DNA from: Pagrus major
Taxonomy: Eukaryota; Chordata; Actinopteri; Spariformes; Sparidae
Direction: 5' to 3'
NCBI RefSeq assembly: GCF_040436345.1
Contig: NC_133225.1
Location: 21,990,040 to 22,054,039 of the forward strand
DNA: 64,000 bases
Numbering within the stretch: the stretch's first letter is position 1; each line of letters opens with the position of its first letter. A program made the position numbers and the translations under genes. Of the stretch, positions 22,801 through 34,199 are shown piece after piece. The notes below the pieces were generated by a model. It had not been told where the DNA came from and did not search any database. It saw only the letters and a program-made list of their open reading frames with translations.

Positions 22801-25409
22801 TGTTTATGTTAATCCCAATTTGTTGTTTCAGATGGAATCAGTAATCTTCCTTTGTATTATATCAATCATTGGCAGAGAACAACATTTATTAAAATCACAC
22901 AATAAATACTCAACTTTATGTTCATGTCATAAGTTCAAACAGTGATACATGGTTCTATTAGATCAAAATCCAACATTTTCCAAAAACAGACACTGAATTG
23001 ACATAATAGAGTCAAAGTCTGTTATCTTGATGTTGTGTCCTTTGCAGATGGATACATCAGTAACACATGTGTGGATATTGACTATGAGGCAGTGAAGCGC
23101 AAAGTGCTCCAGTCCAGAAAAATAGACACATCACAGCTGCCACCGCCACCTCCAGACCCCCCACTGATGTTAAATGTGGAGTCTAATAACAGAGACAGGT
23201 ACAGTGGATTGTGTTAGTCCTGCTGTATTTAAGTTTATTTTTGTGATACTGTGAGGAAAAATGTCTTTACACTCTTCAACCAACTTTTCCCAACGGTTTT
23301 ATATACATTTATACATAATCAGCGATAAGCTACTCACCTATTTGTTTTGTTGCATGGCTTTTTCATTTTCACCCACATCTGTTCCAAATAACATATTGTG
23401 TTTCCTCTAATCTGCAGCATGGTTGAAGATGATGGTAAGTGACAACACACCACTCATAAACATTACTGGCAGATTAACAAAGGGGAAAACTCACATTGTT
23501 CAATAGAAACAAAACACACATAGCTATCTATGTAACATAAAGACCAGATCGATTGTTTTAAATAAATGTTTCTTTCTTTCTCTTTCTGCTTAAAGCATCA
23601 AATAGTTTAATAGAATAGGGATTTACAGTACAGACTCATGAGCATACACCACTAACCATTGGTGAAAAACCTAGTTAAAGTCTGTAGTTAATTAATGTTC
23701 AATTCTAGACATATGTCAGCATATATTTGGATATTATAGAAATTATAGGTTATGAAATAAGATGCCTGGCTACCTCATACTGTGGGTCTTGTTAGCTGTA
23801 CTTTATGTTAATCTTTTTCCTCAGACATTTGGGAAAAACAATAATAGTTTTAGTTTTACTGTACTTTGTTTTGTCCTCAGACGACTATGATGACGTTCAA
23901 CCACTACCGGAGGATTTCCCCCCACCACCGCCTGAAATCAGGTACCCGTTCATCTGGTTGACTGAAGGTCAACAGGAAATGAGAGCTAGATATATTGAAA
24001 ACTCAGTACAGCTTGACAATCAGCATAATGTAAAGCTATACTGATGTAGATCGGATGAGTGATGAGATGAGGTGGAGGAATGTTTAAACCTGCAGTGGTG
24101 ACATAGGCATTTGTGAGCTTCTTGATTAACTGTTAAACCACTCTATTTTTACAGCATAGATCCCAAAGTGGTGAAAGAGCTAAAAAAGAAATTTAAGGTA
24201 AGGCATTTTCAGATTACACCAGATTATTTGGTTTTAATGACAGATAAAGCAGTGTCATCAGCATAGTAGTGAAAGTAAATGTTTATATACTACATTTGTT
24301 ATTATGTACCAGAATTATTTTTCCAAAGGGACAAAGAAAAAGAAAAATAACAATGATGATGAGAAGCAGAATTTCCACTTTATGCAAATAACAAACATGC
24401 TACGGTGATAGAAAATGTGTACAGAAAATGCTAAAAATTGATCACTCAAACTATCATTTCCCAGTACGAGGGGCCTCTCAGGGTGCTGCACACCATGATG
24501 GTGGATCCTAATTGTGTCATAAAGAAGCCAGATAAGAAAGATCTGCACGTGATGCAGGGAGAAGTCCTGGACATCATCGAGCTCACCAACAGCAAGAAAG
24601 CTCTGTGTCGCAACCAGTTTGGAAAATGTATGTAAACCACTCACATCCCTCTTTGTTATTTTACTCAGCAACACATGATAGGTGGTGTATTTTACTTATT
24701 CAATGTGACAGTTTTACATAAAGATGTATTTTGTCTCACCTCTCACAGATGGTTATGTGTCCAGATCTCTTCTTCTCCCAATGTAAGTGGATTTTTATCA
24801 GTTTAATATGAATATGTGTCACTATTAGAATTTCTGTAATTAAGTCTTTTTATACTATAAACAAATAAGGATGAACTTCTTTTCTGTAAATACATTTTAT
24901 TGGTATGGCAACAGCTCATCTTAAACTTTAATTCTTTAATAGAGATCTTTGTTGTTGTGTTTGATTGTATAGATTAGTCATTCATATTAGCCAATGTACA
25001 CACATTTAGTATACTGTATATTACGATGCATAAAGATGATCTGTCATTTACAAATTGTACTGGATGCACCTCGTTTCATAAATTCAAACATTCTACTGAC
25101 ATCTTTTGAGCGACTGCTTAAATATATAGCATTTTGTCTTCATCCACAATTCCATTAAAAGGTTGAAAAACTAAATTTGGACTTCACAAAAATATCAACA
25201 GAAATCATTCTTCCTTTACAGGGAAGGAGACATTTACGACGATGTTGACTATGCAGGCGGTGAGTTATCTTTGCATCTTCATGTTCTTTAATAAAGGCAA
25301 ATGCAACACAAACTGAGCTATTCCCATTTCCAATGTGATCTGAATTATTTACTTTTCCTTTTTTCTTTCAGACATCTATGACAACGACTCTCCACACAAT
25401 GATCATTAA
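13897..25409 (+). CDS. ADAP/FYB family adaptor (fyb1/pram1-like) with two helical SH3 domains
   Basis: Coding exons: 13897-13899, 17289-17913, 18685-18799, 18924-18979, 19094-19131, 19393-19424, 21179-21311, 21487-21649, 23048-23198, 23418-23434, 23881-23941, 24155-24197, 24465-24627, 24749-24782, 25222-25259, 25372-25409 (TAA). This gives 569 aa. Order: start MGESIDVKALRARF; a Pro-rich region (about 20-240) ending KRPPNVNLEPFKKF, as in the SKAP-binding part of FYB1; tyrosine motifs YDDI and YESI; a Lys/Glu coiled segment (about 290-330); a first hSH3; an FPPPPP Ena/VASP EVH1 ligand after YDDV; a second hSH3; and the tail IYDDVDYAGDIYDND. Family members are cytosolic adaptors linking immune receptors to SLP-76, SKAP and actin, with YDDV-type sites binding SLP-76 SH2. 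Two hSH3 domains point to FYB1; the second hSH3 and its LLPMEGDIYDDVDY end look more like PRAM1. Orthology is unresolved. The ATG-only first exon is an inference. Confidence 0.88.
14971..15001. repeat. (CA)n microsatellite
   Basis: About 30 bp of CA dinucleotides with one interruption ('cata'). A looser AC-rich region begins at about 14946. Confidence 0.9.
15601..15680 (+). repeat. LINE 3'-tail-like fragment
   Basis: The sequence 'ctccagaggatcaataaagg' is followed by (ATCTT)n. This is the usual form of fish L2/CR1-type retroelement 3' ends. No reverse-transcriptase reading frame is present. The class is inferred from the tail only. Confidence 0.5.
16073..16265 (+). repeat. tRNA-derived SINE-like element
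   Basis: The head has Pol III promoter words: a box A-like 'tgtagctcaggaggtagagc' at 16081-16100 and a perfect box B-like GGTTCAAATCC at 16128-16138. A non-tRNA body follows ('gatactgaaccccaaattgctcc' region, then 'gaaaagcgctata'). The spacing is tRNA-like but the acceptor stem does not pair, so it is a repeat and not a tRNA gene. Confidence 0.7.
20130..20300. repeat. Degenerate tandem array of 'catatgtgaaaatgtt'-like units
   Basis: Several related units ('tcacatgtgaaagtgtaaac', 'tcatgtggaaatgttcattc', 'atatgtgaaaaaattcaatc', 'acatgtggaaattttcagtc') follow each other at roughly 20-30 bp spacing in intron 6 of the FYB/PRAM1-like gene. There is no coding potential. Confidence 0.6.
20314..20740 (+). 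repeat. Retroelement 3'-end fragment
   Basis: It runs from 'actagaacggcactcagtac' to 'ctccttggcagaggtaataa'. The closing part ('aaaatccattcagttgtttttg', then 'aaaccataacctccttgg') is a familiar 3' end of abundant fish non-LTR or SINE families. It has no reading frame. The class is from memory of such tails, not from a search. Confidence 0.55.
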
Positions 25410-25420
25410 AACATCAAACT

Positions 25421-25422
<2 letters not shown>

Positions 25423-25453
<31 letters not shown>
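25423..25453. repeat. (CA)n microsatellite in the 3' UTR of the FYB/PRAM1-like gene
   Basis: An uninterrupted AC run of about 31 bp starting 14 bp after the stop codon. Confidence 0.9.
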
Positions 25454-25458
<5 letters not shown>

Positions 25459-25804
25459 ACAGACAAAAGAAACAAACTATAAATTAAAAACTGTATAAAA
25501 CTATATAATATATCGATACAGATTTTTGCTTTATTTGACTCCGTGCTGCACAGCAAGGTATCCTATCACAATTGAGATGAAACAGTAAAGTACTGTATGG
25601 CTCACAAACAAACAAACTATCTCACTTAAAACTAAAACGATACATGATAGAAAGACACACACACACAAATACTGTAAATGCCCTGTGCTGAAAATAACAA
25701 ACTGTCAACATTGCATTGTTTGTCAAACTGCTTGTATAGAAAATGAATACACTATTACCGTAGTTTTGTGTTTTGCTCGACTTCTGAGATAATGTAAAAT
25801 AATG

Positions 25805-25810
25805 AATAAA
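25805..25810 (+). terminator. AATAAA poly(A) signal of the FYB/PRAM1-like gene
   Basis: AATAAA about 400 bp after the stop, followed within 25 bp by a T/GT-rich stretch ('gtttttttctggtaattgtgttt'). This is the standard layout of a cleavage site. Confidence 0.75.
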
Positions 25811-25994
25811 GTTTTTTTCTGGTAATTGTGTTTCAGTTTGAGCTCTTCTCTTTCTTTTTTAATACATAAGGAAAATGCTTCACCTCTGGAAGTGTTATTT
25901 TTTATTTAAGTGGAGAAAGAATATGGACCTATCTGTAGATCACGGAGCCCTATGGAGCTGGGGAACATAGGGTCTTGGTACCCAAAAAAAGGTA

Positions 25995-27628
25995 GGGGAG
26001 ACTGGGGATGGTTGTAACAAAGGGATAGTTGTAACAGCATCACTTCACCAATAAGGGATAACATAAGAGTCATGTGATCAATCTCATGTACAACCACTCC
26101 CTCCCTGATCTTGCATGTGAATTTGCATGACTGTGAGAAGAAGTGTGCAGATTTTACAGCCAAAACATCAATTTTCAGGTAAGAAAGCAATTTTTTGGAC
26201 CAAGTCTATATTTTGATTAGTACTGATACTGTTGAAGTTTGAATTAGGTAATTTGTATTAGTTCTTTAGTTAGTAAGAGTAGGTTCTAACATAAAATGTG
26301 AGTCATTTCATCTGTGCTAATTACAAACCGCAATGCTGATACAGCTAGTTAAACAATGGCTGACAGGGGTGGGGATGGTTGTAACAGCTTATAAGAAAAT
26401 GTAACAACCATCCCCGTAATCACAATTCACATATTTTCTCTATCCTACTCCTTTTTTTTCAGTATGCCAAGACAGTGGGTGAGGAAACTGAATAGGGGTG
26501 TGTCTGCACATGTACTTAAAGTTGCATCAGATGAAGTGAGGCAGGGAAAAACAGTGAGGTCATTCGCCAAAGACTACTCCATCTGCCATGTGACGCTGAG
26601 CAGGTACTGCATGAAATTGCAAAACCTCAGAGAACATGGTTCAAGAAAGCTGCCCAGTGTGGGCTATGACAGCAGTCAAAAAGTCTTCGATGCACAGCAA
26701 GAGGAGGTGTTGACTGGTTACTTGATTGAGGCAGCAGACTTGTACTATGGACTCACTCCGAGTGAGGTAGGCCTACTGAGCATTTGACAGGTGCAGATTA
26801 GTGTGCCCTGGTAGGAATTAGTTGCATCAGTTCTTTATGTATATGTATTTAGGCATGGGGTACAGCTAACTGACTAACTAGTTTTACTTTCTTTTAGGTC
26901 AGGAAGTTTGCATATCAACTTGTGGTGGAGTACATCAAACACCCCCTCAAAAACCTACATACATCTGTCACCACTGTGACTCTGATCACTCTGATTAGAT
27001 GGATAACACACACAGATTCACACTCAAGTTCATGTTTTATCATTTAAGACAGACAGTGTGCATGTTTGTTGTTTTACTAATTGTCAAACATCTTCCTGTA
27101 ATTTTACGTGGATTATGAGCTACTTCTGACCTCCTGCTGAAGGTTTCCATTTTTATGAGTATAACATTCATAGTTATTATCAGAATATGTTCTTTAAGAA
27201 AGCTCTTCTAACGTTTGGATCCACACCACTGACACTGTTCCTCATTTAGCCATCAGTGATGAGTTATTTTTGTTCTTAGTGAAGCGCAGGAAGATGCTTT
27301 AGTGTTGGCACATGCACAATGAACCTATATAGATGCATATTTTGTGGTGTGGTCTGAGTTTTTAGTTCTTTAATCTTAGTGTTACAATTGACCCCAGGTT
27401 GTGTTACAACATACCCTGGTAGTGGGGTAGGTTGTAACAATGGCACTCCTTGCTTTTGACAGCAAATAATGAATTCTGTGATATAGTTGGAGAAGTTAAA
27501 AACATTGCTATTTGTAGCATTTGTACAAATGAGAGTACTTTGTGTCAAAATTTGATTGCCCTACCACAAACATTCTGCAAGTTATAGGAGCTGAGACAAA
27601 AAGTGTTACAACCATCCCCGGTCTCCCC
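25995..27628 (+). mobile_element. TA-flanked pogo/Tigger-like DNA transposon, internally deleted
   Basis: The left end reads GGGGAGACTGGGGATGGTTG (continuing TAAC). The right end is its inverted complement with one mismatch over 24 bp. Both ends are flanked by TA (25993-25994 and 27629-27630), the target duplication expected for the Tc1/mariner-pogo superfamily. The element is 1,634 bp and carries a 5' transposase fragment but no DDE domain. The core word GGTTGTAAC recurs inside in both orientations (near 26378, 26400, 27403 and 27430), as expected for transposase-binding sites. Confidence 0.85.
26464..27047 (+). pseudogene. Transposase remnant: HTH-psq-like N-terminus only
   Basis: Exon 26464-26766 opens MPRQWVRKLNRGVSAHVLK and continues with the SFAKDYSICHVTLSRY helix-turn-helix of the pogo/jerky/Tigger DNA-binding domain, then GLTPSE. 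A GT-AG intron (26767-26897) restores the frame to VRKFAYQLVVEYIKHPLKN, matching the next conserved segment of this family. The frame then turns into unrelated sequence and stops at 27045-27047. The CENP-B-type second HTH and the catalytic DDE domain are absent, so no transposition activity is expected from this copy. Confidence 0.75.
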
Positions 27629-27630
27629 TA

Positions 27631-29250
27631 CTAAAAAAGATGAAAATCACAATAAATCTGGTCATATTGACAACTGCAGTTATGTGAAAGGGTAGTTCGT
27701 TAGTTTTGTGAGCAAGCTAATATCCAGGACCAGCTCTACAAAGTTTAAGTTACGGGTTTTGGTGACTGTTTAACTATAGGAAGTAAACATGGGCCTACAC
27801 ACAAGTCCACAAGAGTGAAACTTAAAACAGTAAAGTACACAACAGTTAGCTCAACAGGTACTAGAATGTTGGATTAGCAGCACATTAGCCCCAGACAGGT
27901 AGCGGCTAGCCTGGCTAGCAGTATGTAGATCACAGAGAAAATGAAGTCTGCTAGTTAACAAAACAACTGTCACAAACCAGCTGTAATAAAAACGAGTACA
28001 TACAGATAATGCGCTCCAACAACTGCATTTGGAAAGAGGATAAAAGATGCCTGTAAACATTTGTCAGTCAGTTAAGTAGTAACTGATATGTGATTTTGCC
28101 AAGAGTGGTTTCTACTCACAACAGAGGTCAAACAATTGACTGCAAAAAGAGGATATCTAGCTTACTGTAGACACTCCTAGCCCTGTTGTGTTTAGAAGTC
28201 AGAAAGAATATCATAAATAAAGTAAATAAATCTAGAGCAGGGAGTGGTTATTAAGAAGACAACGAAAGGGAAGTGAAGACAGTCCTGGATTTGTAATATT
28301 CTCTTGAGTTGCACCAGATCAGTACGACAGGATGTTGACGAAGTTAACACCACTATAATAATTACAGGGACTGCATCTCCCCAGGAAAGCGACTGATAGT
28401 CTCTTTAGGGTTTAGGCAACAGGCGAGTGCATATTAGGCTAGCCTAATCAGGTCTTGATATTTAATTTGGCCATATTTTGATTTAATGAATTGCCCTCAT
28501 CAGGTGTCAACATGTTTCTTCATGTTACATAGTATGTACACCTGTTTCATATCACAACGCATTCTGCAGTATACACCATCTTCAAGTTGTTACAGAGTTC
28601 AGACATCTTCCATACCAGAGCAGGACGTGGTTGTGGTTTGGCTCAGATTTGTCATCTCCACTGTGACCTTTAAATACACCCTAACCTTACCAGAGCACAA
28701 CAGCCAGGTTGAATAAATTATGTTCGAAAAAAATATAAGACTATTTGCCTACCTAATAAGGTACGGGTATAGAAAAGAAAACTCCAAATCTGATTTGTCA
28801 TGAAAGGAAGTGGCATTGAAAGTGAGAAACATGGGAATAAAAACAATTTAAATATAGTTATCAAAGTAGAATGCCTTTTATATGTAGCAGGGCAGTTTCA
28901 TACAACCACAACACCTTGACCTTCTGCCTGCAAAAGCATTACTTCTATCATACTGTTGTACTGCACTGAAATACACACATCAGCCAGTATTGTTGAGGTA
29001 GAAATGACCCTGTGTTGCCCAAACAGAAGAGGGCAGCAGTGTAGTGTGCAAGAACAAGCAGAAGGAGAAGAAGAAGTCGGATTGAATCGACGATCGTCTA
29101 CTTGTGTCTGTATTTGTTACTTCCTGTATCAAAGTCCAGCTGAGTGACTGGTCGAGTAATAACAGTTGTAAGTGATGTTTATACTGGAGCTTCACAGGTC
29201 GGTGTTTATTAATCGTTCATCGTTGTGAGAGTGTTTGACAGCAGACAGAC
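27631..29250. other. Gap between the transposon and pex11g
   Basis: No conserved coding exon was recognised. The segment at about 27790-27860 resembles one at 60215-60290. The last 250 bp should contain the pex11g promoter and 5' UTR, but no TATA box is obvious. Confidence 0.4.
27790..27860. repeat. Dispersed repeat, copy 1
   Basis: 'agtccacaagagtgaaact', then 'cacaacagttag', then 'caacaggtactagaa' align with a similar order of words at 60215-60290. The family is unknown. Confidence 0.4.
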
Positions 29251-31238
29251 ATGCAGCAGTCTGTGGAGGCTCTGGTGAAGGTGCTGGAGTCCTACAGAGG
29301 AAGAGATAAAGTTGTGAGTACTCGTGTAGTTAACAGTAAATCCTCCAGTGTTAACCATTAATAATGCCAGAGAAGACAGTGGGCCTATTAGAAAGTGTTA
29401 CTGGGATGTAAATATAAGATACATGTGCAGCAAAACTGTGATTTTCTCAGGTTTCTCTTTTTATTTACGCATCATTTTTACAGTAATGTTGAAAATGATC
29501 AGCAGATTACTCAACAATGACAATAAAATGAAAGATTCTCACTTCACAGTCCATCAGTTTTGAAGTTTTAGATGTGACTTTGTTGTGAATAAATGAATTT
29601 TGGTCCAGATGCTCTCCAGCAGTTTAGTCAAAGTTGTCAGGAGCGTTTTTTCAAAACCTGGCAGCTCAAGCTGTTCTTTTTAATTTTAATAAGCAAAAAT
29701 AACAACTTGCTCAGAATAGTTACAGAGAATCAACAGCTAACACCCACCCACACCGTGCAGAATTATGCAAGCCTAAAAATACGAAAGAACTGTTCTGCAA
29801 AATACAAAAAAAGATCAGAATTACGACATCCCTGAGAGTAAAAACTCCTCTTTGATAAACAGTCCTGTCCCTAAGAGTCTCACCTCTGTTTTCTCCTCTG
29901 GTTGTGTGTTCAGATCAGGACGGTGTGTTATGGCTCTCAGCTGGTTGGAGGAGTTCTTTCCAGGAAGGCAGAAACGGACGTTTCATCGCAGCAGCTTGGG
30001 AAAAGTCTGCTGCTGTTTTCTGCTCAGCTCAGCCAGTGCCGGACGGTGCTGAGGTTGTTTGATGATCTGTCCATGCTGGCTTACTCCCACAGCTATGGGA
30101 CGGGAACCGGGGTGAGCCACACAGCAACACTCCTTCCTCAAGTCGTATTGTTCTTTATTATTCAGACGGGGACAGATGGATTAGCTTGGAACATGATACA
30201 AGAGGCCTTTGTCCATACTCTTTGCAAAATGGGTTTATCTTCTGTATTTGGGATGTAGAATATGGGAAGTGCAATATGGACCACAAAATGTACTGTAATA
30301 TTTAGTATGTTCTGTGCAGCACTAATGTATGCTGCATGTTTTTCAAAGGAGGAGGACGCATGCGTACGCTGGATATCAGTGCTTACCAACATGGCCGACC
30401 AGCTTTACTACCCCTGTGAGCACATCGCGTGGGCTGCGGACGCTGAGCTCATCAAAGTGAAGTCTGATAAGTGGTGGCTGTTCAGCACGGTGCTGTGGGG
30501 AACATCACTGCTGCTGGGAATACTCAGGTCTGAGATCATCTGTCCACTAACATCAAATCAAATAAATCAGTAAACATAATGGAGTGCCAAAACGAAAAAT
30601 ATCACTTATATGATTCAAATGTGTACGGAATTCATACGCAAGTACTAAATTACATTAAATAAAGGGATGAGACTGGATATTTCCATATTTTTCTCAAAGC
30701 AACAAGAAGTTGATCCTTCTAGCAGGTATTTCCTCTGTAGACAAAGCCTGATATTTCATATTCCTCTGTGCCACAGAGCGTCATTGTTGTTAAAGAAATA
30801 CATAAAAAACACAATGAGACAAAGTGTTTTTTTGTTTTGTTTTGTTTTGTCTTTTGCTCTTTAGATCACTCCGAGTTCTGCTGCTCCTGAAGAAGAAGCT
30901 GAAGAGAAATGAGAGGGACGGAGGTGGAAACAGGTGACGTATCTACAGTTTTATCTGCTGTTAATGTAAAGAGAAAGTCTCGCACTGTAATAGAAAAGTA
31001 CATCCGCGTGTTTTCCTCCTACAGTCGTTCTCAGCTCCGCAGACAGATGCAAGGGGAGGCTCTCTCCATCCTCAGTAGCATGGCTGACCTCAGTAATGCC
31101 ATTCATTGGATGCCGCCAGGCTTCCTGTGGGCGGGACGATTCCCCAACTGGCTTGTGGGGCTGATGGGCACCATCTCGTCTCTGATTGGTTTGATCCAGA
31201 TGAGCGCAGGCGACAGCGACCAGACGGACAGCACATAG
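29251..31238 (+). CDS. pex11g: Peroxisomal membrane protein 11C (PEX11-gamma)
   Basis: Five exons: 29251-29313, 29914-30111, 30349-30527, 30865-30933, 31025-31238 (TAG). The 240-aa product matches the family length (about 241 in mammals). The start is the first ATG in an exon whose VLESYRGRDKV matches the conserved N-terminal amphipathic segment. Other PEX11G marks are QLSQCRTVLRLFDDL (about residues 56-70), NMADQLYYPCEHIAWAAD (about 100-120), and the tail LSSMADLSNAIHWMP followed by WAGRFPNWLVGLMGTISS. Two hydrophobic segments, about residues 130-147 and 211-229, fit the family's two membrane passes. The protein sits in the peroxisome membrane and acts with PEX11A/B and FIS1 in elongation and division. 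The third intron uses a weak polypyrimidine tract with a GTTTT repeat just upstream. No defect was seen. Confidence 0.95.
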
Positions 31239-32356
31239 TGTTCACCTCGCAGTGAGGAACAGATCAGATGCTCTGATGACTGTATGGATGATGTTTATTG
31301 GTGGAAATCGCTGATGCGATCAGACCTCAGTCAGGCTCTGTGTAGGGATTAATTTCAGTTACATTAGATTCCTAAAAAAACATTGTGAAAATTAAATCAA
31401 TCAGACAGTGGGAGGGGAGCGTTGATGAGATGATAAGATTCCTTTACTCAGCTCTAATTTCTCAGTTAACTGCTGCAGAATCACAATCACAAACGTTGAA
31501 TTTATTTTTAATGTGTTGTTACATGTAGATTTAAGTAAGTATTTACATGTCATGTTAGTACAGTGTAGAGGATTTTAGAAAGCAGGATTCCGATCCGACA
31601 TGACTATTAAGTCTGAATATCGTCATGTTCAGTTGGAGGCAGCTCCTGGGTTAACACATCATACCTCTGACTTTTTCTTCTTTGAGACCATTTTATGCCT
31701 AAGGAGTCAAGTATATCTTTACACTGTGCATACTTCTTTGTCAGTATGCAAAGTGGTCTGTGACTTCATCTTGTACCTGACAGGACAAGTGCTGATTGTT
31801 GAAACAAACACCAGGTTGAACAGGTTTATGTGCAGAGAAGAAGCAACGAGACACTGAGGTCAATGTACATCTAGTTAATAATGGCTGTGTTCAGAAATCA
31901 AACCTGTGTGGTGATTTTAAGAGAGATACAATAACAAGAATAAATGAATGAGAAAAGACTGGCAAATTGTTGCCTTAGATACACACTCCGTATGCCTAAT
32001 TTTCAATCTGTTGTGTTTTTCATGACAGTGATTAACAGTGTTTTTTATTAGGTCCGAGCCTTTTCAATGATTTTTAGGAGTGGACTACATGGATCAGTCA
32101 AGAAACAAATTGATTTCTGTCAGATATTTTGAAGACCAACTCACTGGTTTCACTCAGGTGTTGAAGCTGCACTAACTGTTGAAATTATCTGCGGAAATCT
32201 GATATTGCATGAAAGAATCACTAGTAAACAGCTCATAGACAACACTGATAACGTTTTATACCGAAACAGTCTGTGTTACTGGTCAAAAGCTGCTTGATAT
32301 GTAAATTGGATTATATGTAAAGTTATTGTAGATAATGTAAACTAATGAACTTTTTA

Positions 32357-32362
32357 AATAAA
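32357..32362 (+). terminator. Candidate poly(A) signal of pex11g
   Basis: AATAAA followed by a T-rich/GT-containing stretch. It lies 1.1 kb after the stop codon. An earlier AATAAA at about 31940 is an alternative. Confidence 0.5.
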
Positions 32363-32729
32363 TTGAATTCTGTCCTCTCTTGGATCATTTTATTGACGTT
32401 TGATTGAGCAGGTCTGGAAGGTTCAGTTTGACGTGTGCAACGGGTGCCTTCAAGTGCTGACGGACAGATCGGAATTGAGAAAAAGGCATCTTGAGCTCAT
32501 ATAATAAACCTCGATTCATATACCTCGTTTCATTCTGTAAGAGTAGGGGTTAGTGCCTGTTGTTGTCTTCCTTGACTTTAATTATAAATCAAGCAGTAGA
32601 ATAGCTAGATTAGATCAAATATCGGTTGTTTAAAGTAAAAAAAAAACTGTTACTAGTAAAGATTTTCAATTAAATAGAGGTTAGTTTGTAACTTGGTATT
32701 TGGAAAGGTGTAATGAATAGATTTTGTGG

Positions 32730-33092
32730 TTAAGTCACGAGTGTAGTTCTGCAGAAGAGGAAGAAGAAACCAAGAGACTGAAAGCGATGGTGAATCTACA
32801 AGAGCACCTGAACGCAGCACAAGTCCAGAGTCAGCGAATAATTAAAAGCTGTCCAGTCGACAACAGCAACAATGGCAGGACTGTTCTGTCTTATACCGTG
32901 ACTTTTTTTTTTACACTTAAATCATGTGGACTTATGACATCTAACTGTGCTGCGGTTGTTAGTATGACGAATAAAACAACGCCAAAGTTTTGGAAAAGGC
33001 TCAAATCCCAAACCACGTCAACTTCTCTGTCGTGGCACCATCAGGAGTCTCTGTGTGGGCACAAAGAAGCTGACAAAGAGCTGAAACATCAG
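32730..33092 (+). other. Candidate 5' non-coding exon of apba3
   Basis: A good donor (CAG|GTGAGA) ends this segment at 33092. The next plausible acceptor is TGACAG at 34181-34186, 13 bp before the apba3 ATG. Reading the open frame here (from 32724) through that junction does not continue into the apba3 frame, so it would be UTR. The left boundary is arbitrary. Confidence 0.35.
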
Positions 33093-34199
33093 GTGAGAGC
33101 TGCTCTTTATGCTGCTTAAAACACAGTGTTTACATAGAAATGACATGTCGTGTTAACGGGCTCTTCCTTGGATGCTGCGGTTTAGGAATTAGCTAACTCG
33201 TTAGCATTGAGCTACTTTAGTTAGCCAAACTAGGCTTATTTGACTCAGTGTAAAACTGTAACGTTACTCAGGATTTGGGTTTTTTTCTTACAGATTGCAG
33301 ACACCGTTAGTTTTCTAATCTCCTGTCCCTCATTGTTTAGCCCCACTATGTTCTGCCTTTAAGGGAGAGCTTAAGAGCAACTTCCAAATTCCATTAACGC
33401 TAGTTCATAATTTTACTCTCATTTTCTGAGCATGTAGGAGTCACACGTACAACCTTTTCTGAGTAACTTGTGACTCTTTAAATCAATATTGTTGTAGCAT
33501 CTATCAAATTGTTACAAGCGGTGTAGTTATCTGTATAATGTATATTTTATATTTAATACGAGACAGTTTTCTTCTCTGAAATACACATTACTGCGACATA
33601 GCAAGTAAGTTAGTAGCTTGGCCGACGTGTAGGCAAAAAACACCTTTTTCTAATCAAATGCTGTGATCCCTTGTGGATCATTTATATGCCGAATTTACCA
33701 GCAGACATGCCTGATTTGTAAAATTGTTTTTATATGTTGTTTAAAGAGACTCTTATGTTTACCAATTAAGAATGCTTTGAAAAATTGCAGACTTTCGAAT
33801 GAAGTCTGGTATGCGCTATGTGATACACGGGGGAAGGGAATTCCCAAGGTTCCCTGTTCCCCAGGCAATTGATTTTTCTGACTCATTCGTGTATATGTAA
33901 TGGTATTTGACTGACGGTTCTGTGGGGTCTTTTTGACTGTTACACATTGTACATGCAGTCCATGTACTTTGAGCTTTTGCTGCCTTTTCTATCTAGATTG
34001 TGGTGGGGCAATAAGGACAAGGGGCTGTTTGATTACTTCTCAGAAAGTGCTCGTACACTAAAGCTAAAGGGAGTCTACTGACTCTTAAGACATTATGTGA
34101 GACAGTTTTTTGTTTTAATGGCAGTTCGATTAGTGCATCAATTACTTGAGACTGCTGCACTGTAATCTCACTTTTTCCTGTGACAGGCTTTCGTTCAGA

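Larger units (their letters stand above)
31239..34199. other. pex11g 3' UTR and apba3 upstream region
   Basis: The pex11g 3' UTR extends to a poly(A) signal at 32357-32362. The rest should contain the apba3 promoter and a non-coding first exon (a candidate is listed separately). No other conserved coding exon was seen. Confidence 0.45.

Noticed and set aside
27276-27548. Antisense 90-codon frame inside the pogo-like element
   Set aside because: No domain; it lies in the right subterminal region of the transposon with GTTGTAAC motifs.
32724-33119. 131-codon frame between pex11g and apba3 as a gene
   Set aside because: No family resemblance. It better fits a 5' non-coding exon with a donor at 33092, and it does not continue in frame into apba3.
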